Part shown: one piece after another, positions 8,637-18,225 of the stretch
Layout of the letters: each line of letters begins with the position of its first letter
Numbering within the stretch: the stretch's first letter is position 1
NCBI RefSeq assembly: GCF_014873855.1
Contig: NZ_JADBEL010000003.1
Span: 1-64,000, forward strand
Source: Sporosarcina limicola
GTDB taxonomy: Bacteria > Bacillota > Bacilli > Bacillales_A > Planococcaceae
Length of the DNA: 64,000 bases
Direction of reading: 5' to 3'
The notes under the pieces: model-generated
The model's database searches: none
Told to the model about the DNA's origin: nothing
What the model saw: the letters and a program-made list of their open reading frames with translations, nothing else
Translations under genes and position numbers: made by a program

Positions 8637-11600
8637 ATGCCAGAATTGGATGACTATCTGCAACAAGCTGCAACATGCGGTCAGATTTTTAAACTGAATA
8701 ATGATGAGGAACGTTTTCAAAAAACAACCCTATTCGCGAAAAAACTCATAGATAAAGAATATACAATCGGATTTGCCGGTCATTTTTCTGCCGGTAAATC
8801 GTCAATGATTAATGCGTTGACAGGGCAAGATTTGTTGCCCTCTAGTCCGATCCCGACAAGTGCTAATATCGTGAAAGTGCTTAAGGCTGACACAGATTAT
8901 GCCATTATTCATCGCACGGATGGTACAGCAGTGAAATACGGAGGCCACGGCTTCCCGGCTGCTGTTAAATCCTTCAGCAAGGATGGTGTAGCTGTATCGC
9001 TTGTTGAAATTGGCCATAGCGCTTCTAACTTGCCCGAAGGAATCACTGTCATGGATACGCCTGGAGTCGATTCGACAGATGACACTCATAGACTATCAAC
9101 AGAATCGGCCCTTCATCTCGCAGATCTCGTCTTTTATACAATGGATTACAACCATGTCCAGTCGGAATTGAATTTCCGTTTCACGAAAGAGTTATTGCGT
9201 TATAACGATAACGTCTATTTAATCATCAATCAGATTGACAAACATCAAGACAGCGAATTGCTATTTGCTGATTTCAAAAAGTCAGTTGAAGAATCTTTCA
9301 GCATGTGGGGTGTAGTTCCAAAAGGAATATTCTACACTTCATTGAAAGACATGGAGCATCCTTATAATGATTTCAAAGAAGTAAAATCAATTATCGATGG
9401 CTCAATGGAAAATTGGCAAACGCATTTCATCAGTAACGTCAAACAGACAGTATTGAAACTGAAGGACGAACATATTCAGTTTTTGAATGAAGAGATTGAA
9501 GAGCGGAAAAATACATATTCGGAAATCGTTTTGGAAGATGAATGGGCTATGACAAATGAACTTCAAGAGGCGGCTTCCGAATCGAAAAAAATGCTTACGC
9601 TCTTATCGGGAGATGCGTTTTCCAATGCATTTGAAGAAAGTCGAAATAGTCTTCTTGAAGGCGCTGCAATTACGCCGTATGAAACGCGTGACCTATTGAA
9701 AAATCATTTAGAATCGCTGTCATCTCGCTTCAAAGTAGGGCTATTATTTGGTGCGAAAAAAACAGCCGATGAAAAGTTGCGTCGGAAAAATGTACTTATG
9801 GAAAATATCGGTCAGCTAGTCCATGCCCAAATTGAAGTCCATTTGAAATCACTTATGAAGAAAACATTGAAAGAAGCAGGCGTTTTATCGGATGAACGGT
9901 CGCTTGCAATCGACGGCATGGATATGACTGTACCATTTGATGCGATTGAAAAAGAATTCAACGTGTCAGATGTCATTACAGGCGATACTGTCCTTAACTA
10001 TTCTGAACGGATGAAAGCGACAATCCAAACTACTTTCAGACGGATGACGGATGATTGGAAACATGGAATGTCACTCATCGTATCAAAAGCAGGGAACGAC
10101 AATGCCGGTATGCTTGAGCAGAAATTGCGTCGGTTGAATGAAAAACTGCATGCAATCAGACAAGTCGAGGAAATCGAAGAACAAGTAGCGAAGATTGAAC
10201 ATGAAATTTTAAATCCTTCGAAGGAAATTAATGAAGGACGTACGATGCTGCTTCAACAGTGGACGACACAGGAAAAACTTCAACTAATCGAATTCGATGA
10301 AGAACAGGTTGAATTGATTGTGGAACATAAAGTCGAGCAGCAAGAAAAAAATAGTCAGCAACCCAGGGATTCCGATACAACAGATTGGGAAGCAGTTGTC
10401 AGTCAAGCAGTCCATGTCGCGAATGCGGTTGAAATTATACCGGGCTTCATGGAAACGGCTGAATACCTACGGAAGAAAGCGGGGCGGCTTGATGGTCAAG
10501 AATTCACAGTCGCATTGTTCGGGGCTTTTAGTGCTGGAAAATCATCATTTTCAAATGCGTTGATTGGAGAAAAAGTATTACCTGTTTCACCAAATCCCAC
10601 AACTGCTACCATCAATCGTATCCGGCCGATTTCTGAGGGCAAGGAAAGTGGCACTGCCGATGTTGTTGTGAAAACAGAAGAGCGGATGACAGAAGATGTT
10701 GTTCGTTCATTCGAAGCGATAGGCATTGTGGCTAGTTCACTACAAGAAGCCTTCCAAAAAGTGGATGAGGCATTAGATGCTGAAGTGAGTAATGAGAGTC
10801 TTCATGTTCATAGAGCATTTATCAGTGCGTTTAAAAAAGGGTATCCGACGTACCGGGATGCACTCGGCACAATTATTAAAGTAGAGCGGGATGAATTCGT
10901 CAAATTCGTCGCTGAGGAAGATCGAAGTTGTTTCGTCGATTCGATTGATTTCTATTATGATTGCGAATTAACACGTAAAGGAATAACCCTTGTAGACACA
11001 CCTGGGGCAGATTCTATAAATGCGCGTCACACGGACGTTGCATTTGAGTATATCCGTAACGCCGATGCAATTTTGTTTATCACCTATTATAATCATGCAT
11101 TTGCTAGGGCGGATCGTGAGTTCCTTGTCCAGCTAGGACGGGTGAAAGATGCATTCGAACTTGATAAAATGTTTTTTATTGTCAATGCGATTGACCTCGC
11201 TTCCAATGAAGAAGAGGCAGAAGCAGTTAAAACGTTTGTTGGGGATGAACTACAGAAATTCGGTATCCGGAATCCAAGAGTCCATGGTATTTCAAGTTTG
11301 CGGGCACTTGAAGCAAAAGTGCAGCAGCGTAAAGATCAGTTTATGGCACCTTTTGAAGAGGAATTCCATGATTTCCTTGAACGTGATTTAAAAGGGATTG
11401 CGGTGCAAGTACTTGAAGAAGAAACCGTGAAAACGATTGAACGGCTATCGGCGCTCATCTCCCGCACTGAACTGAATCGGACACGAAAAGTGGAGAGAGC
11501 TACAGAGTTGAATAAGTTGGAAGAAGAAATTCGTCAACATTTCACATATAACTTTGCTGAAGTGTTAACGAAAGCTGCCCACGATGAATTGAGTGAACTG

Positions 11601-12227
11601 ATTTACTATATCTTACAACGTGTGTTTTTACGTTACGGTGATTTCTTCAAAGAGGCCTATAATCCATCCACCTTTGTTAATAAATCAGCGGATAATGCTT
11701 TAACGGCAGCACTTGCTGAAATTGTACAAATGATTGGGTTCGACTTGACTCAAGAATTGAAAGTAACAAATTTACGTATGCTTAACTTCATGAAAAAGCA
11801 GCTGAATGAACGGCAGCGACTTGAAATCTCGTCATTGAATGAAAAAGATGGTTCTATCGCTCCTTCTCCATATGAGGCTAAAGATGCCGATATGCTAACT
11901 TTTGGATTCCCGTACGCAGATTCAAATGTCTATGGTAGTGTCAATAAATTATTCAAGAATCAAAAAGCGTTCTTTGAAAAAGGGGAGCGTGATGTGTTGA
12001 AAGACCGTCTTGAAGAACTGTTGAAGCAGGACGCCTCTATTTACCTTGGAAATGAAAAAGAGCAGGTTGAAAACTGGGTTAATCGCTGGATTGACGGTGA
12101 GGCAGAAGGATTAAGATTACATTTGCTGAAAGAAAGCCTAAGCCAGCTTGCTTTAGAAAAGTCCTTGCTCGAAGGGACTGAACACCTTGATGAATGGCGT
12201 GAGGTATACGGGAAAGTGAAACTTTAA
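8637..12227 (+). CDS. dynA: Double-dynamin membrane fusion protein DynA
   Basis: A 1196-residue fusion of two dynamin-like GTPase units, nearly the length of Bacillus DynA (YpbR), which tethers and fuses membranes and helps cells survive pore damage and phage. Unit one: P-loop GHFSAGKSS (residues 48-56), switch DTPGVDST, base-reading NQID. Unit two: P-loop GAFSAGKSS (about residue 629), DTPGADS, then NAID. Long helical stalk and paddle regions follow each GTPase. It starts 16 bases after ypwA and is followed 18 bases later by the rhodanese gene, so an operon is likely. Confidence 0.95.
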   Translation: MPELDDYLQQAATCGQIFKLNNDEERFQKTTLFAKKLIDKEYTIGFAGHFSAGKSSMINALTGQDLLPSSPIPTSANIVKVLKADTDYAIIHRTDGTAVKYGGHGFPAAVKSFSKDGVAVSLVEIGHSASNLPEGITVMDTPGVDSTDDTHRLSTESALHLADLVFYTMDYNHVQSELNFRFTKELLRYNDNVYLIINQIDKHQDSELLFADFKKSVEESFSMWGVVPKGIFYTSLKDMEHPYNDFKEVKSIIDGSMENWQTHFISNVKQTVLKLKDEHIQFLNEEIEERKNTYSEIVLEDEWAMTNELQEAASESKKMLTLLSGDAFSNAFEESRNSLLEGAAITPYETRDLLKNHLESLSSRFKVGLLFGAKKTADEKLRRKNVLMENIGQLVHAQIEVHLKSLMKKTLKEAGVLSDERSLAIDGMDMTVPFDAIEKEFNVSDVITGDTVLNYSERMKATIQTTFRRMTDDWKHGMSLIVSKAGNDNAGMLEQKLRRLNEKLHAIRQVEEIEEQVAKIEHEILNPSKEINEGRTMLLQQWTTQEKLQLIEFDEEQVELIVEHKVEQQEKNSQQPRDSDTTDWEAVVSQAVHVANAVEIIPGFMETAEYLRKKAGRLDGQEFTVALFGAFSAGKSSFSNALIGEKVLPVSPNPTTATINRIRPISEGKESGTADVVVKTEERMTEDVVRSFEAIGIVASSLQEAFQKVDEALDAEVSNESLHVHRAFISAFKKGYPTYRDALGTIIKVERDEFVKFVAEEDRSCFVDSIDFYYDCELTRKGITLVDTPGADSINARHTDVAFEYIRNADAILFITYYNHAFARADREFLVQLGRVKDAFELDKMFFIVNAIDLASNEEEAEAVKTFVGDELQKFGIRNPRVHGISSLRALEAKVQQRKDQFMAPFEEEFHDFLERDLKGIAVQVLEEETVKTIERLSALISRTELNRTRKVERATELNKLEEEIRQHFTYNFAEVLTKAAHDELSELIYYILQRVFLRYGDFFKEAYNPSTFVNKSADNALTAALAEIVQMIGFDLTQELKVTNLRMLNFMKKQLNERQRLEISSLNEKDGSIAPSPYEAKDADMLTFGFPYADSNVYGSVNKLFKNQKAFFEKGERDVLKDRLEELLKQDASIYLGNEKEQVENWVNRWIDGEAEGLRLHLLKESLSQLALEKSLLEGTEHLDEWREVYGKVKL

Positions 12228-12245
12228 TCGAAGGAGCTGATTTGA

Positions 12246-13067
12246 TTGGTTAACGTATTTGTTTCTGTACAAGATGTGGAGTTCGGTAAAACCAAATGGA
12301 TAGATACCCGTTTTTCATTGCAAGATATAAATCAAGGCAAAGTGAACTATTCGGAAAGTCATGTTTCGGGCTCAGTGTATTGGGATCTCTCGCGCGATTT
12401 ATCCGATATGACGAAATCGGAAGGTAGACATCCGATGCCAGACAAAGAGGCGTTAACGGATCTATTCAGAGAGAGCGGCTTGGAAATTAATGATCACATT
12501 GTTGTTTACGATGCTGGTGGAAGTCCATTTGCAGCCCGTGGTTGGTGGCTTTTGCAGTATGCAGGTTTTAAAAAAAGTTTTATTGCGCTTGAAGGATTTC
12601 AAAAGATGATAGAAATCGGAATTCCTGTAGACAATGCCACTCCGAACCTCATTCAAACTTCTGTAGTGCCTATTTGGGATGAAAATATTTACGCATCCCG
12701 AGAGTTCGTTGAGAAAATAGTTGCGGGTGAAGCGGCTAGTACTTTAGTAGATGCGCGTTCAGCAGAACGATATCGCGGTGAAACAGAGGCAATTGATCCA
12801 ATTGCAGGACGGATACCAGGGGCGTTGAACTTTGACTGGGACCGTCTGAAAAAAGAGGGTCTCTATCGAATGGATGACTCTGTAAAGATAGAGTTGACGA
12901 ACACTATGAACCCTGCCGAAGAGGTAACCGTCTATTGTGGTAGTGGGGTGACCGCAGCGCCTCTTTACGCGATGCTCACACATAATGGTTTTGAGAATGT
13001 ACGCTTATACGTGGGTAGTTACAGTGATTGGATTTCGAGAGAAAATGTAGAAGTGGATAAAGGCTGA
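12246..13067 (+). CDS. Thiosulfate/3-mercaptopyruvate-type sulfurtransferase
   Basis: A 273-residue protein with two rhodanese domains. The C-terminal domain carries the active cysteine in VYCGSGVTAAPL, the CGSGVTA loop typical of mercaptopyruvate sulfurtransferases, while DARSAERYRGETE is a characteristic rhodanese segment. The N-terminal domain (YDAGGSPFAAR in the equivalent loop) lacks the cysteine, as usual for these tandem proteins. It transfers sulfane sulfur to cyanide or thiols. Start is TTG at 12246 behind GAAGGAGCTG. Thiosulfate and mercaptopyruvate specificity cannot be told apart with certainty. Confidence 0.88.
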   Translation: MVNVFVSVQDVEFGKTKWIDTRFSLQDINQGKVNYSESHVSGSVYWDLSRDLSDMTKSEGRHPMPDKEALTDLFRESGLEINDHIVVYDAGGSPFAARGWWLLQYAGFKKSFIALEGFQKMIEIGIPVDNATPNLIQTSVVPIWDENIYASREFVEKIVAGEAASTLVDARSAERYRGETEAIDPIAGRIPGALNFDWDRLKKEGLYRMDDSVKIELTNTMNPAEEVTVYCGSGVTAAPLYAMLTHNGFENVRLYVGSYSDWISRENVEVDKG

Positions 13068-13103
13068 GGATTAGTAAGATATATCATTCTGGAGGCAGTA
13101 AAA

Positions 13104-13694
13104 ATGGAGTACGCGATTCTGGGAGATATTCATTCATCTAAAGAAGATTTAGAAAAAGTGCTTGCGGATATTTCGGATAAAACACCAGATGCTGTTCGAA
13201 TCGGAACTGGAGATTTATTTGAATGCATCATTAGTAAAAAGGATATCACGGATAAAAAATATACGAAGCTTGAAGATGTCATGATACTACCTGAAGATTT
13301 TTTAGAATTGTTGACGTTTGAATCCGTAAATGGCAATCAGGAAGAGCGTATTCTAGCGATAACAGAAACAGAAGATCCACTACGTGAAAAACTGGCCTTA
13401 TTGCCGGAAACGTTTGAAATAGGCCACTCAAAAGTCATCCATGGTCATCAGTGGGAGTGGGGTGGAGAACCGTGGGCGCTGATACGCGCAGATGTTTCGG
13501 GATCCCTCGTTTTTTACGGTCATAGTCATACTTCAGCGTTATCTCGCAATGGAATCCCGCAAGAAATTGAATTCAACGTGCCCTATGAAGTCGCAGGTGA
13601 TAAGATTCTCGTCAATGTAGGGGCTGTTGTTCAGGATTGTGAGTGGGTGTTGTATAACTCGGCAGATGATACGGTAACATTTATAAAGGCTTGA
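13104..13694 (+). CDS. Calcineurin-like metallophosphoesterase
   Basis: A 196-residue phosphoesterase with the metal motifs in order: GDIHS (residues 7-11), GTGDLFE, GNQEER, IHGHQWEWG and YGHSHT. This is the compact YfcE/MJ0936-like layout. It is preceded by TCTGGAGGCAGTAAAA. Substrate unknown; relatives are phosphodiesterases or phosphatases acting on small nucleotides or nucleic acid ends. Confidence 0.85.
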   Translation: MEYAILGDIHSSKEDLEKVLADISDKTPDAVRIGTGDLFECIISKKDITDKKYTKLEDVMILPEDFLELLTFESVNGNQEERILAITETEDPLREKLALLPETFEIGHSKVIHGHQWEWGGEPWALIRADVSGSLVFYGHSHTSALSRNGIPQEIEFNVPYEVAGDKILVNVGAVVQDCEWVLYNSADDTVTFIKA

Positions 13695-13701
13695 TAAAAT
13701 G

Positions 13702-13733
13702 GACTGAAGAGTGAATTTCCTTCAGTCTTTTTT
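13702..13733 (+). terminator. Terminator between convergent phosphoesterase and rnhA
   Basis: GACTGAAG and CTTCAGTC arms, 10-base loop, then TTTTTT. The right arm overlaps the stop codon of the convergent rnhA gene (13722-13724). Confidence 0.8.
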
Positions 13734-14111
13734 ATGGATTGCTTCTCTCGCAAGTGCGTCTGCCGAACGGTTTTCATTATCTGGAATCCACTTGATGAAA
13801 AACAAATCAAACGTTTTAGTGATGGCAATAATTTTTGAAAGATATTCGCTATAAATTTCATTTTTAACAAATTCTTTTTCTACTGCTCTAACAACTAATT
13901 GTGAATCAGAACGGGCTGAAACGATACCGTTTGTTAGTTTAGCTGCTTCCTCAACTCCGCGCAATAGCGCTTGGAATTCGGCCGAATGGTTATCGGTTGG
14001 TTCAATCGACTCTGAAAATTTCAAATGATGGCCTTCACCCTTTATAAAAATGCCAATTCCACTTTTCCCTGGATTTCCAGCACTCGCTCCATCTACGTAT
14101 AATTCAAGCAA
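13722..14111 (-). CDS. rnhA: RNase HI-like protein (YpdQ type)
   Basis: A 129-residue RNase H type 1 fold: LYVDGASAGNPGKSGIG (first Asp), AEFQALLRGVEEA (Glu), SARSDSQLVV (second Asp) and NENRSADALAREA (final Asp region). It is slightly shorter than E. coli RnhA and lacks its basic handle, as does Bacillus YpdQ. Cleavage of RNA in RNA-DNA hybrids is the family activity, but the Bacillus subtilis YpdQ homologue was reported to lack it in vitro, so activity here is not assured. The gene is transcribed opposite to its left neighbour. Confidence 0.88.
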   Translation of the reverse strand: MLELYVDGASAGNPGKSGIGIFIKGEGHHLKFSESIEPTDNHSAEFQALLRGVEEAAKLTNGIVSARSDSQLVVRAVEKEFVKNEIYSEYLSKIIAITKTFDLFFIKWIPDNENRSADALAREAIHKKD

Positions 14112-14216
14112 CTGTTATCACCTCAATAAATTTAGTTAGTTGCATCAGATTGCAATGCATATTAGAATGAATGAATTATGTCGATTGGAAGTTGTTGTGA
14201 ATAAAAACACAAAATA

Positions 14217-14248
14217 ATATCCCGTGGCATTAGGCGCCAGCGGGATGT
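14217..14248 (-). terminator. Terminator after the cold-shock gene
   Basis: On the minus strand ATCCCGCTGGC pairs with GCCACGGGAT with one bulge, followed by ATTATTTTGTG. It lies just past the csp stop codon. Confidence 0.6.
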
Positions 14249-14257
14249 GCTTATCAA

Positions 14258-14467
14258 TCATTCATCTCCGAGTTTTAAGACATTCGCTGCCTGAGGACCG
14301 CGATTTCCTTCAGTGATTTCAAAGGATACGGCTTGCCCTTCATCGAGCGATTTAAAGCCTTCTGATACAATACCGGTAAAGTGGACGAACACATCTTCTC
14401 CGTCATCCGCTTCGATGAAACCATAGCCCTTATCGTTACTGAACCATTTCACTTTTCCCTGGTACAT
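14258..14467 (-). CDS. cspD: Cold shock protein, CspB/CspD type
   Basis: A 69-residue OB-fold RNA chaperone that melts RNA structures at low temperature. Both RNA-binding motifs are present: KGYGFIEAD (RNP1) and DVFVHFTGI (RNP2). The ATG at 14467 is set by the perfect AGGAGGAGT ribosome site; 12 codons upstream remain open but have no initiation signal. The gene stands alone with its own terminator. The CspD name follows the closest Bacillus sequence pattern ([11 protein letters not shown]), not a proven orthology. Confidence 0.93.
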   Translation of the reverse strand: MYQGKVKWFSNDKGYGFIEADDGEDVFVHFTGIVSEGFKSLDEGQAVSFEITEGNRGPQAANVLKLGDE

Positions 14468-14606
14468 GTAAACTCCTCCTCGGCGATTCGATGTCCCATC
14501 CATCTAGTGCATGGATGCATTAAACTATACACGAATCGACAAGGAACGTCAATTGAATGCCTAAATTTTCAGACGCATTTTACAGTGAAAAAAGAGGAGA
14601 GATTGC

Positions 14607-15236
14607 ATGCAAACCCTATATGATAAATGCAAAAATAGCGTTAAAGAGGTTTACAATAAATTCGATGCAAGTCACGACTTCGCACACATCGAACGTGTAC
14701 TGAAAAATGCGCACGAAATAATGGCCAAGGAATCGTCCGTAAATAGGGAAGTTGTCCTTCTAGCCGTTCTTTTACATGATATTGATGATGCGAAATACAA
14801 ATCAGATGAAAATCCTTCCGTTGCTGAAATTCTACAACAAATCGAAGCTAATGAAGAATTGGCAAAGAAGGTAGTGTCTTGTATAGAATGTGTGTCATTT
14901 AGCGGAGGCAATGCGAAGGAGTTGACATCCATCGAGGGGGCCATCGTTCGTGATGCGGATAGGCTTGATGCAATTGGCGCAATCGGGATTGCACGCACAT
15001 TTGCTTTCGGCGGTGCAAGGGGAAGAAAATTGTATGACTCAGGCGAGCAAGCAAGAATGGGCATGACAGAGGAAGAATACCGAACCAAAAATACAACGTC
15101 TGTTACGCATTTTTATGAGAAAATGCTATTATTGAAAGACTTAATGGTGACGTCTGAAGGGAAAAGAATTGCACAGGAGAGACACGAATTTATGGTTGGC
15201 TTTTTGGAGCAATTGAACAAGGAAGTCGGATTGTGA
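14607..15236 (+). CDS. ypgQ: HD-domain hydrolase (YpgQ/YedJ-like)
   Basis: A 209-residue HD phosphohydrolase: ASHDFAHIERVLKNA (His ligands), LLAVLLHDIDDAKY (HD motif) and IVRDADRLDAIGAIGIAR (final Asp). Bacillus YpgQ is described as a pyrophosphohydrolase with activity on nucleotides. Start ATG follows GAGGAGAGATTGC. The gene stands alone between the divergent csp gene and an accessory region. Confidence 0.85.
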   Translation: MQTLYDKCKNSVKEVYNKFDASHDFAHIERVLKNAHEIMAKESSVNREVVLLAVLLHDIDDAKYKSDENPSVAEILQQIEANEELAKKVVSCIECVSFSGGNAKELTSIEGAIVRDADRLDAIGAIGIARTFAFGGARGRKLYDSGEQARMGMTEEEYRTKNTTSVTHFYEKMLLLKDLMVTSEGKRIAQERHEFMVGFLEQLNKEVGL

Positions 15237-15480
15237 TTTTGTCTATATATTCGGCATTATTAATCTAGAATTCACCGGTACAATGAACAAATCTAGCGCA
15301 GGAGCGACAAGTGTGAGCCGAAGCAATGAGACTGATAGTGGTTTTCTATCAGGCTTATTGCGGGAGGCCATCACCAAGCGACGAAGTGGGGCTACAGGAA
15401 CTCTATTTTTCCAGATGTTAAGTGCCGAGTATATAGCTTCAAAATGTAGACATTTAACAAATTAAAATAATTATTTTTTT
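15237..15480. repeat. Noncoding stretch with hairpins, possible interspersed repeat
   Basis: No convincing gene. It holds a perfect hairpin, CTGATAG at 15332-15338 with CTATCAG at 15346-15352, followed by GCGGGAGGCCATCA and AAGCGACGAAG. The block (about 15285-15410) resembles, from memory, intergenic repeats of Planococcaceae genomes, but no second copy is in this window. An open frame of 60 codons across it lacks a ribosome site and composition signal. Confidence 0.35.
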
Positions 15481-15493
15481 GGGGAGTAAAACG

Positions 15494-16062
15494 GTGAAGT
15501 AGAAACTATTTATTGAAACCAAACGTCTTATCATACGACCGTTTAAAACGATGATTATAATCAATGGAGTACAGGATTTAATAATAGGTTACCGTCGCAA
15601 CACAAGTATGATGATGGTTATAGTGGAAATTCCGATGTGTATACCAAAGAATGGTTTGTTGACTGGATTCAAGGATTTAACGTAGCAGCCGACAAAGATG
15701 ACATGTATATCCTCGGGATTTTTAGAAAAGAAGACGGTGTGAACATAGGTAAAGTTGAATTAAGCACAATTCTTCGTAGGGATTATGACTGGGCGATGAT
15801 GGGCTACTCTATACATAATCAATATTTTCAGCAAGGCTACGGAAAAGAAAGTGTCAAAGCGACAAGTGAGTTATTTTTTAATGAATTGGATTTCCATAGA
15901 ATAGAACTACATATTAATGTAGACAATGAACCGTCCAAAAGGTTGGCTGAAAGTGCCGGTTTCCGCTATGAATGCACTAGAGAATCATTTTCATATGAGG
16001 ATGAGAAATGGACTGATTTCCTAATCTACTATAAGAATCGAGAACAAAAGAAACATCGATAG
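15494..16062 (+). pseudogene. GNAT acetyltransferase (RimJ/RimL type), broken twice
   Basis: A RimJ/RimL-like N-acetyltransferase reading. The start is GTG at 15494 behind GGGGAG, then codon 3 is TAG. The frame continues with LFIETKRLIIRPFK and shifts by one base near 15545-15551 into DDYNQWSTGFNNRL, after which it stays open to 16062. The C-terminal two thirds keep acetyltransferase signatures: YSIHNQYFQQGYGKES (acetyl-CoA loop) and FHRIELHINVDNEPS, then LAESAGFRYE. The distal open frame could be read from GTG 15637 but lacks the N-terminal strand. Confidence 0.8.
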
Positions 16063-16177
16063 GACTGTTCTGAATTACCACGAAACAATCTTTCGCAAGC
16101 TCTGATCAATCTCCAGTTCTAATCTCTCTCTATTTCTCCTACAGTGTAACAATGCGAAAAAAGGGAGAGATTCTAAA

Positions 16178-17056
16178 TTGTTAATAGATGGAGTGTTTTC
16201 TGGAGGAGGATTAAAAGGATTTGCGTTGGTCGGTGCGTATCAAGTGTTGGAGGAACAGGGCTATCGCTTTCAACGAGTTGCCGGAACCAGTGCAGGGGCA
16301 ATCCTGGCGTGTTTCATAGCTGCTGGCTATTCGAGTAAGGAAATTGAAGAGATGCTGAGTGAGCAGGATTTTCAAGTTCTTCTTGATCCTCGCAAAACAA
16401 TCCTGCCATTTCCATTTATGAAATGGCTTCATCTTTACTGGAGGCTTGGTCTATACCAAGGTAAAGCCCTAGAAAATTGGTTTTTGGAAAAGTTGGCAGC
16501 GAAAGGTGTCTATACATTTTCTGACCTGCCGCAAGGGAAATTGAAGCTCGTTGCCTCAGATTTGACGAATGGAAAGATGATTGTTCTGCCTGATGATTTA
16601 GAGAGATATGGACTAGTAGCGGAAAGTTTTCCAATCGCTCGTGCTTTACGTATGAGTTGCGGAATTCCATTTTTCTTTGAACCGGTCCGATTGAAAGTTG
16701 GATCAGGTGAGACGATTGTCGTTGATGGCGGGGTATTGAGCAATTTTCCAATATGGATATTTGACAAACCAGATGGAAAAAAAGATCGTCCAGTCCTTGG
16801 TTTGAAACTAAGTCGTCGGCAGGAAGAACGTCCAGGCTTTAAGATTAATAATGGATTAAACTTATTCGAAGCACTTTTTACTACAATGAAAAATGCACAT
16901 GATGAAAAGTACATTTCCCGGAAAAGTGAAAAAGATATTATTTTCATTCCAGTAGATGATTATAGCGCGACACAGTTTGATCTTGACGAAGAAGCAAAAG
17001 ATTCGTTGATGGAAAAAGGCCGAAGTCGTACTGTTCAATTTCTCAAAACCTGGTGA
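16178..17056 (+). CDS. Patatin-like phospholipase (YqhO-like)
   Basis: A 292-residue patatin-fold esterase. The oxyanion loop SGGGLKG (residues 8-14), nucleophile Ser38 in GTSAGA, and the Asp of the dyad in VVDGGVLSNFP are all present. Length and motifs match Bacillus YqhO. Bacterial relatives hydrolyse lipids or act as effectors; the substrate is unknown. Start is TTG at 16178 after AAGGGAGAG. No signal peptide, so cytoplasmic or membrane-associated. Confidence 0.87.
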   Translation: MLIDGVFSGGGLKGFALVGAYQVLEEQGYRFQRVAGTSAGAILACFIAAGYSSKEIEEMLSEQDFQVLLDPRKTILPFPFMKWLHLYWRLGLYQGKALENWFLEKLAAKGVYTFSDLPQGKLKLVASDLTNGKMIVLPDDLERYGLVAESFPIARALRMSCGIPFFFEPVRLKVGSGETIVVDGGVLSNFPIWIFDKPDGKKDRPVLGLKLSRRQEERPGFKINNGLNLFEALFTTMKNAHDEKYISRKSEKDIIFIPVDDYSATQFDLDEEAKDSLMEKGRSRTVQFLKTW

Positions 17057-17110
17057 TATAGATTATTCTACATCTTAAATTTCAAACTGAAACAGTAGTA
17101 GGCTATAATG

Positions 17111-17142
17111 AAAAACAGCCATCTAAGACTATGGCTGTTTTT
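17111..17142 (+). terminator. Intrinsic terminator after the patatin gene
   Basis: AAAAACAGCCAT and ATGGCTGTTTTT form a 12-base stem with an 8-base loop ending in a T-run; the symmetry suits both directions. Confidence 0.8.
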
Positions 17143-17262
17143 GTGTGTTTGGAACTACTTGGGTTTTTATCTTTATTGAGGGGTATAATGATGCTATACA
17201 TAATAATGAAATCCATATGGTTTCGCATTTTAATGTGATTTGTAGAAATGAGGGTACTTTTG

Positions 17263-18189
17263 TTGAAAAATCGTAAAAAACAGCTAATGAATGTCCTGAA
17301 AGTATTTTTCCCATTATTATTAATGATCTTGGCGATTTTTGAAATTCAGAGATCCATAAGAGGAATGGACATTAATCTTCTTCGAGTTGAAGTAAGTCAA
17401 TTGCAACAATGGAAAGTCGTACTTATACTTATATTTTCCTTTTGTGCCATCACACCCATGTTCTTATATGACATCGTATTAATGAGGCTATTGAGAATTC
17501 AAATGAAGGCAAGAAAATTAATTCGATATTCCTTTATCGTCAACACGTTTTCAAATATTATCGGTTTTGGTGGTATTGTTGGGTTAATGTTAAGAAATTA
17601 TTTCTTTTCAAAATATAGAGCAGAAAAATCGGGGATATTAAAAAATATTGCTTCCGTCACGTTATTCTACCTAACAGGAATTTCTCTATTGTCCTGGCTT
17701 GTATTGTTTATTTATAGAGATGCTCCTTTGCTTACCGACACGAAATGGTTACTGTTCGCGGTTATAATTGTGTGTTTATATTTGCCGTTATTTTTACTGT
17801 TCTATATGCTGCAAAATAGAAAAAATGCTACACCCCTAAACAGCAAGATTGCTGTGAAACTTGTTGGGGTCTCTTTATTCGAGTGGGTCGCTATATTTTT
17901 ATTCATTTGGTTCTTAACAATCGTGTTGAATATTCCGATTGGGATTGCTGGTTTAATACCTATCTTTTTGATCGCTTCGTGTGCGGGTATCGTTAGTATG
18001 ATTCCAGGAGGGATTGGCTCATTTGACTTAGTCTTTCTATGGGGTACACAGAGTTTAGAGATACCAGATGAGAAAATACTTGTTCTGCTTTTTATGTATC
18101 GAATGGGTTACTTTGTAATTCCTTTCTTATCAGCAACACTCTTTTTCGTACAAGAGTATTTGGGAAGGCGAGAGGGAGTTGAAAAGTAA
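17263..18189 (+). CDS. MprF-type flippase domain / UPF0104 membrane protein
   Basis: A 308-residue polytopic membrane protein with about 8 helices, matching the lysylphosphatidylglycerol synthase transmembrane family. The conserved patches NIIGFGGIVGLMLRNYF and SMIPGGIGSFDLVFLWG are those of the MprF flippase half. The cytosolic aminoacyl transferase domain of full MprF (about 840 residues) is absent: the frame stops at 18189 and the next gene is unrelated. A stand-alone lipid flippase-like role is plausible but unproven. TTG 17263 is preferred over ATG 17248 because GAGGG lies 8 bases before it. Confidence 0.8.
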   Translation: MKNRKKQLMNVLKVFFPLLLMILAIFEIQRSIRGMDINLLRVEVSQLQQWKVVLILIFSFCAITPMFLYDIVLMRLLRIQMKARKLIRYSFIVNTFSNIIGFGGIVGLMLRNYFFSKYRAEKSGILKNIASVTLFYLTGISLLSWLVLFIYRDAPLLTDTKWLLFAVIIVCLYLPLFLLFYMLQNRKNATPLNSKIAVKLVGVSLFEWVAIFLFIWFLTIVLNIPIGIAGLIPIFLIASCAGIVSMIPGGIGSFDLVFLWGTQSLEIPDEKILVLLFMYRMGYFVIPFLSATLFFVQEYLGRREGVEK

Positions 18190-18225
18190 GTTGTTTTCTG
18201 TGGTATAACAAGGAGGCGGGAAGAA

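Noticed and set aside
15283-15465. A 60-codon frame after ypgQ
   Set aside because: No ribosome site, no family look, and it runs across a structured noncoding block.
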